NCBI GenBank assembly: GCA_947176895.1
Contig: CAMWSK010000009.1
Location: 1-64,000, forward strand
Length of the DNA stretch: 64,000 nucleotides
Direction of reading: 5' to 3'
Source of the DNA: an uncultured Prevotellaceae bacterium
Lineage (GTDB): Bacteria > Bacteroidota > Bacteroidia > Bacteroidales > Bacteroidaceae
The first letter of the stretch is position 1, and the number at the start of each line of letters is the position of its first letter. The notes under the pieces are model-generated. The model did not search any database and had not been told where the DNA came from. It worked only from the letters and a program-made list of their open reading frames with translations. Below are positions 62,874 through 64,000 of this stretch, piece by piece. The position numbers and the translations under genes were made by a program.

Positions 62874-64000
62874 ATGAGAAATTTTACTCTTTTATTTTCT
62901 TTGTTCTTCTGCGTAGCAGGAGCAACCGCTCAAGTCTCTAAAAACAAGACCCCCAAAAAAGGCATGCCTGCTCCCGTGCGCAAGGCGATGATGGCGAATC
63001 GTGCCGCCAAGGCTGATGCACAAGTGTTATGGAAACCTGCTCATGAGGAACATTTTAGATTCATGGATGGTGATTGGTTTTCTGACGGGTCCATATCATA
63101 CACCTATGACAAGGCGGGAAACATCCTGACCGAGACTCTGGATTTTGAAGGAATGCTTGACCGCACCACGTATACGTATAATGAGAATAATAAGAAAACC
63201 AGCAAACTGGTTGAGAGTAAGGAGGAGGAAGAAGATTGGATGTTCAATTCCAAAACGACGTATACCTATGATGCGGTTTTGCCTGATTTCATGACAGTGA
63301 AAACCGAATATATATGGGATGATGTAGAGGCCGAATGGGTGCATAGTAACAGGGCGCAGTCACAGACACGTACCGTGAAACGCGATGCCAAGGGCAACAT
63401 CATCTCTGTGGAGTTGAAAGCTTTCTTTACTTTTACGGGTGAGTGGGATATCGTCCAGCGTACGGACATCACCTATGATGAAGCCACGGGCCAAGCCATA
63501 AGTTTCGATTATCGCCAAGTTACTTTGGATGCAGAGAACAAACTCGTGTATGGCGACCCCATTCGCTATAAGAACATTGTGTGGGAGAATACAGACGGGC
63601 AGATCGTTGCCGATAATCTGTTGGAATGTGTCTTGGGAACAAATCGTATCAAGAGTGCAGACGTATATGACGTAGAAGGTGAAGAGGAAACCTTGTACAG
63701 CCACGTTGAGGTGGCTTATGTTGATGGTAAGGATGACTACGTGCTGACCAGAACATCGGTTGACGACATGGAAAAGATTGTTGAGAAATACACCGTTACC
63801 GATGAAAATGGAAGCGTCTTTTTCACTTCCTCCTATTATATGGAGGGGGAGTGCATGGAAACCAATTATCAAGCCATTGATTATGATAAATATGGCAATA
63901 TTATATTGGATGAGGAAGGTATGTTGACCCCCGACAATGAGCGTGAAATCTTTGGAGGTGGACGTTATCTCTACACCTATGACGAGGAGAAGGGAGTGCC
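62874..64000 (+). CDS. Secreted protein with YD-like beta repeats, cut by window edge
   Basis: This gene is missing from the ORF track because it runs off the right edge. The ATG at 62874 opens the signal peptide MRNFTLLFSLFFCVAGATAQ. A basic stretch (KNKTPKKGMPAPVRK) is followed by repeated motifs of the type ISYTYDKAGNI, TYTYNENNKKT, TYTYDAV, ITYDEATGQ and IDYDKYGNI, spaced about 35-60 residues apart, as in YD/RHS-like beta strands or the DUF4595-type Bacteroidetes secreted proteins. 375 codons are seen without a stop. No catalytic motif is visible. It is divergent from the C10 protease; function unknown. Confidence 0.75.
   Translation, partial: MRNFTLLFSLFFCVAGATAQVSKNKTPKKGMPAPVRKAMMANRAAKADAQVLWKPAHEEHFRFMDGDWFSDGSISYTYDKAGNILTETLDFEGMLDRTTYTYNENNKKTSKLVESKEEEEDWMFNSKTTYTYDAVLPDFMTVKTEYIWDDVEAEWVHSNRAQSQTRTVKRDAKGNIISVELKAFFTFTGEWDIVQRTDITYDEATGQAISFDYRQVTLDAENKLVYGDPIRYKNIVWENTDGQIVADNLLECVLGTNRIKSADVYDVEGEEETLYSHVEVAYVDGKDDYVLTRTSVDDMEKIVEKYTVTDENGSVFFTSSYYMEGECMETNYQAIDYDKYGNIILDEEGMLTPDNEREIFGGGRYLYTYDEEKGV

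Overview
The window looks like the chromosome of a host-associated gut or oral Bacteroidales bacterium, most likely Prevotellaceae (genus not resolved). The evidence is: promoters of the Bacteroidetes type (TAnnTTTG at -7, with a TTG or TTTG about 19 bases upstream); a hybrid two-component (HTCS) regulator gene; a MurF-alanine racemase fusion; a GSCFA protein; a C10 cysteine protease; and secreted glycoside hydrolases. I found no rRNA, tRNA, CRISPR array, transposase or integrase gene.

Layout. 1-4.7 kb: gap (cut by the left edge), two tandem outer-membrane barrel paralogues, guaA. 4.9-15.4 kb: host-glycan block with an intact sialidase, a wrecked HTCS regulator, a BspA-like leucine-rich-repeat protein broken by an in-frame stop, and a sulfatase. 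15.4-19.2 kb: a solitary HpaII-type restriction endonuclease homologue, slyD-aroC, an esterase-like hydrolase. 19.3-24.1 kb: lysS-gpsA-pgi-HAD operon. 24.1-28.0 kb: a lipoprotein-murB-class A beta-lactamase operon, divergent from pheS. 28.1-39.0 kb: a sigma-54 two-component pair (leftward) and a HlyD/FtsX-type permease/ATPase operon (rightward) that probably form one regulatory unit. A 3.7 kb A+T-richer cassette sits between the two halves, bracketed by a perfect 15-bp direct repeat. It carries a Cys-rich/Gly-rich protein ending in an amidase-like toxin domain, a small secreted protein, and an O-antigen-ligase-like membrane protein. 39.1-43.9 kb: GH20 hexosaminidase and GH2 glycosidase. 44.2-51.2 kb: six-gene leftward operon dxs-trkA-GT2-pyrC-plsC-kinase. 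51.3-57.0 kb: GSCFA, murF-alr, gmd, fcl. 57.1-64.0 kb: nucleotidyltransferase-family protein, a truncated GH89 remnant with its promoter still present, fabI, a C10 protease, and a secreted protein cut by the right edge.

Themes. Most core genes are intact and packed with 4-bp or similar overlaps. The host-glycan genes are partly decaying: HTCS kinase deletion plus frameshift, a stop in the LRR protein, and loss of the N-terminal two thirds of GH89. The sialidase, sulfatase, GH20 and GH2 genes remain open. Intergenic regions carry two families of short, tandemly arrayed, near-palindromic units (about 20 bp), at five sites. The best candidate for something new is the 15-bp-repeat-flanked amidase cassette inside the sigma-54 transporter locus.
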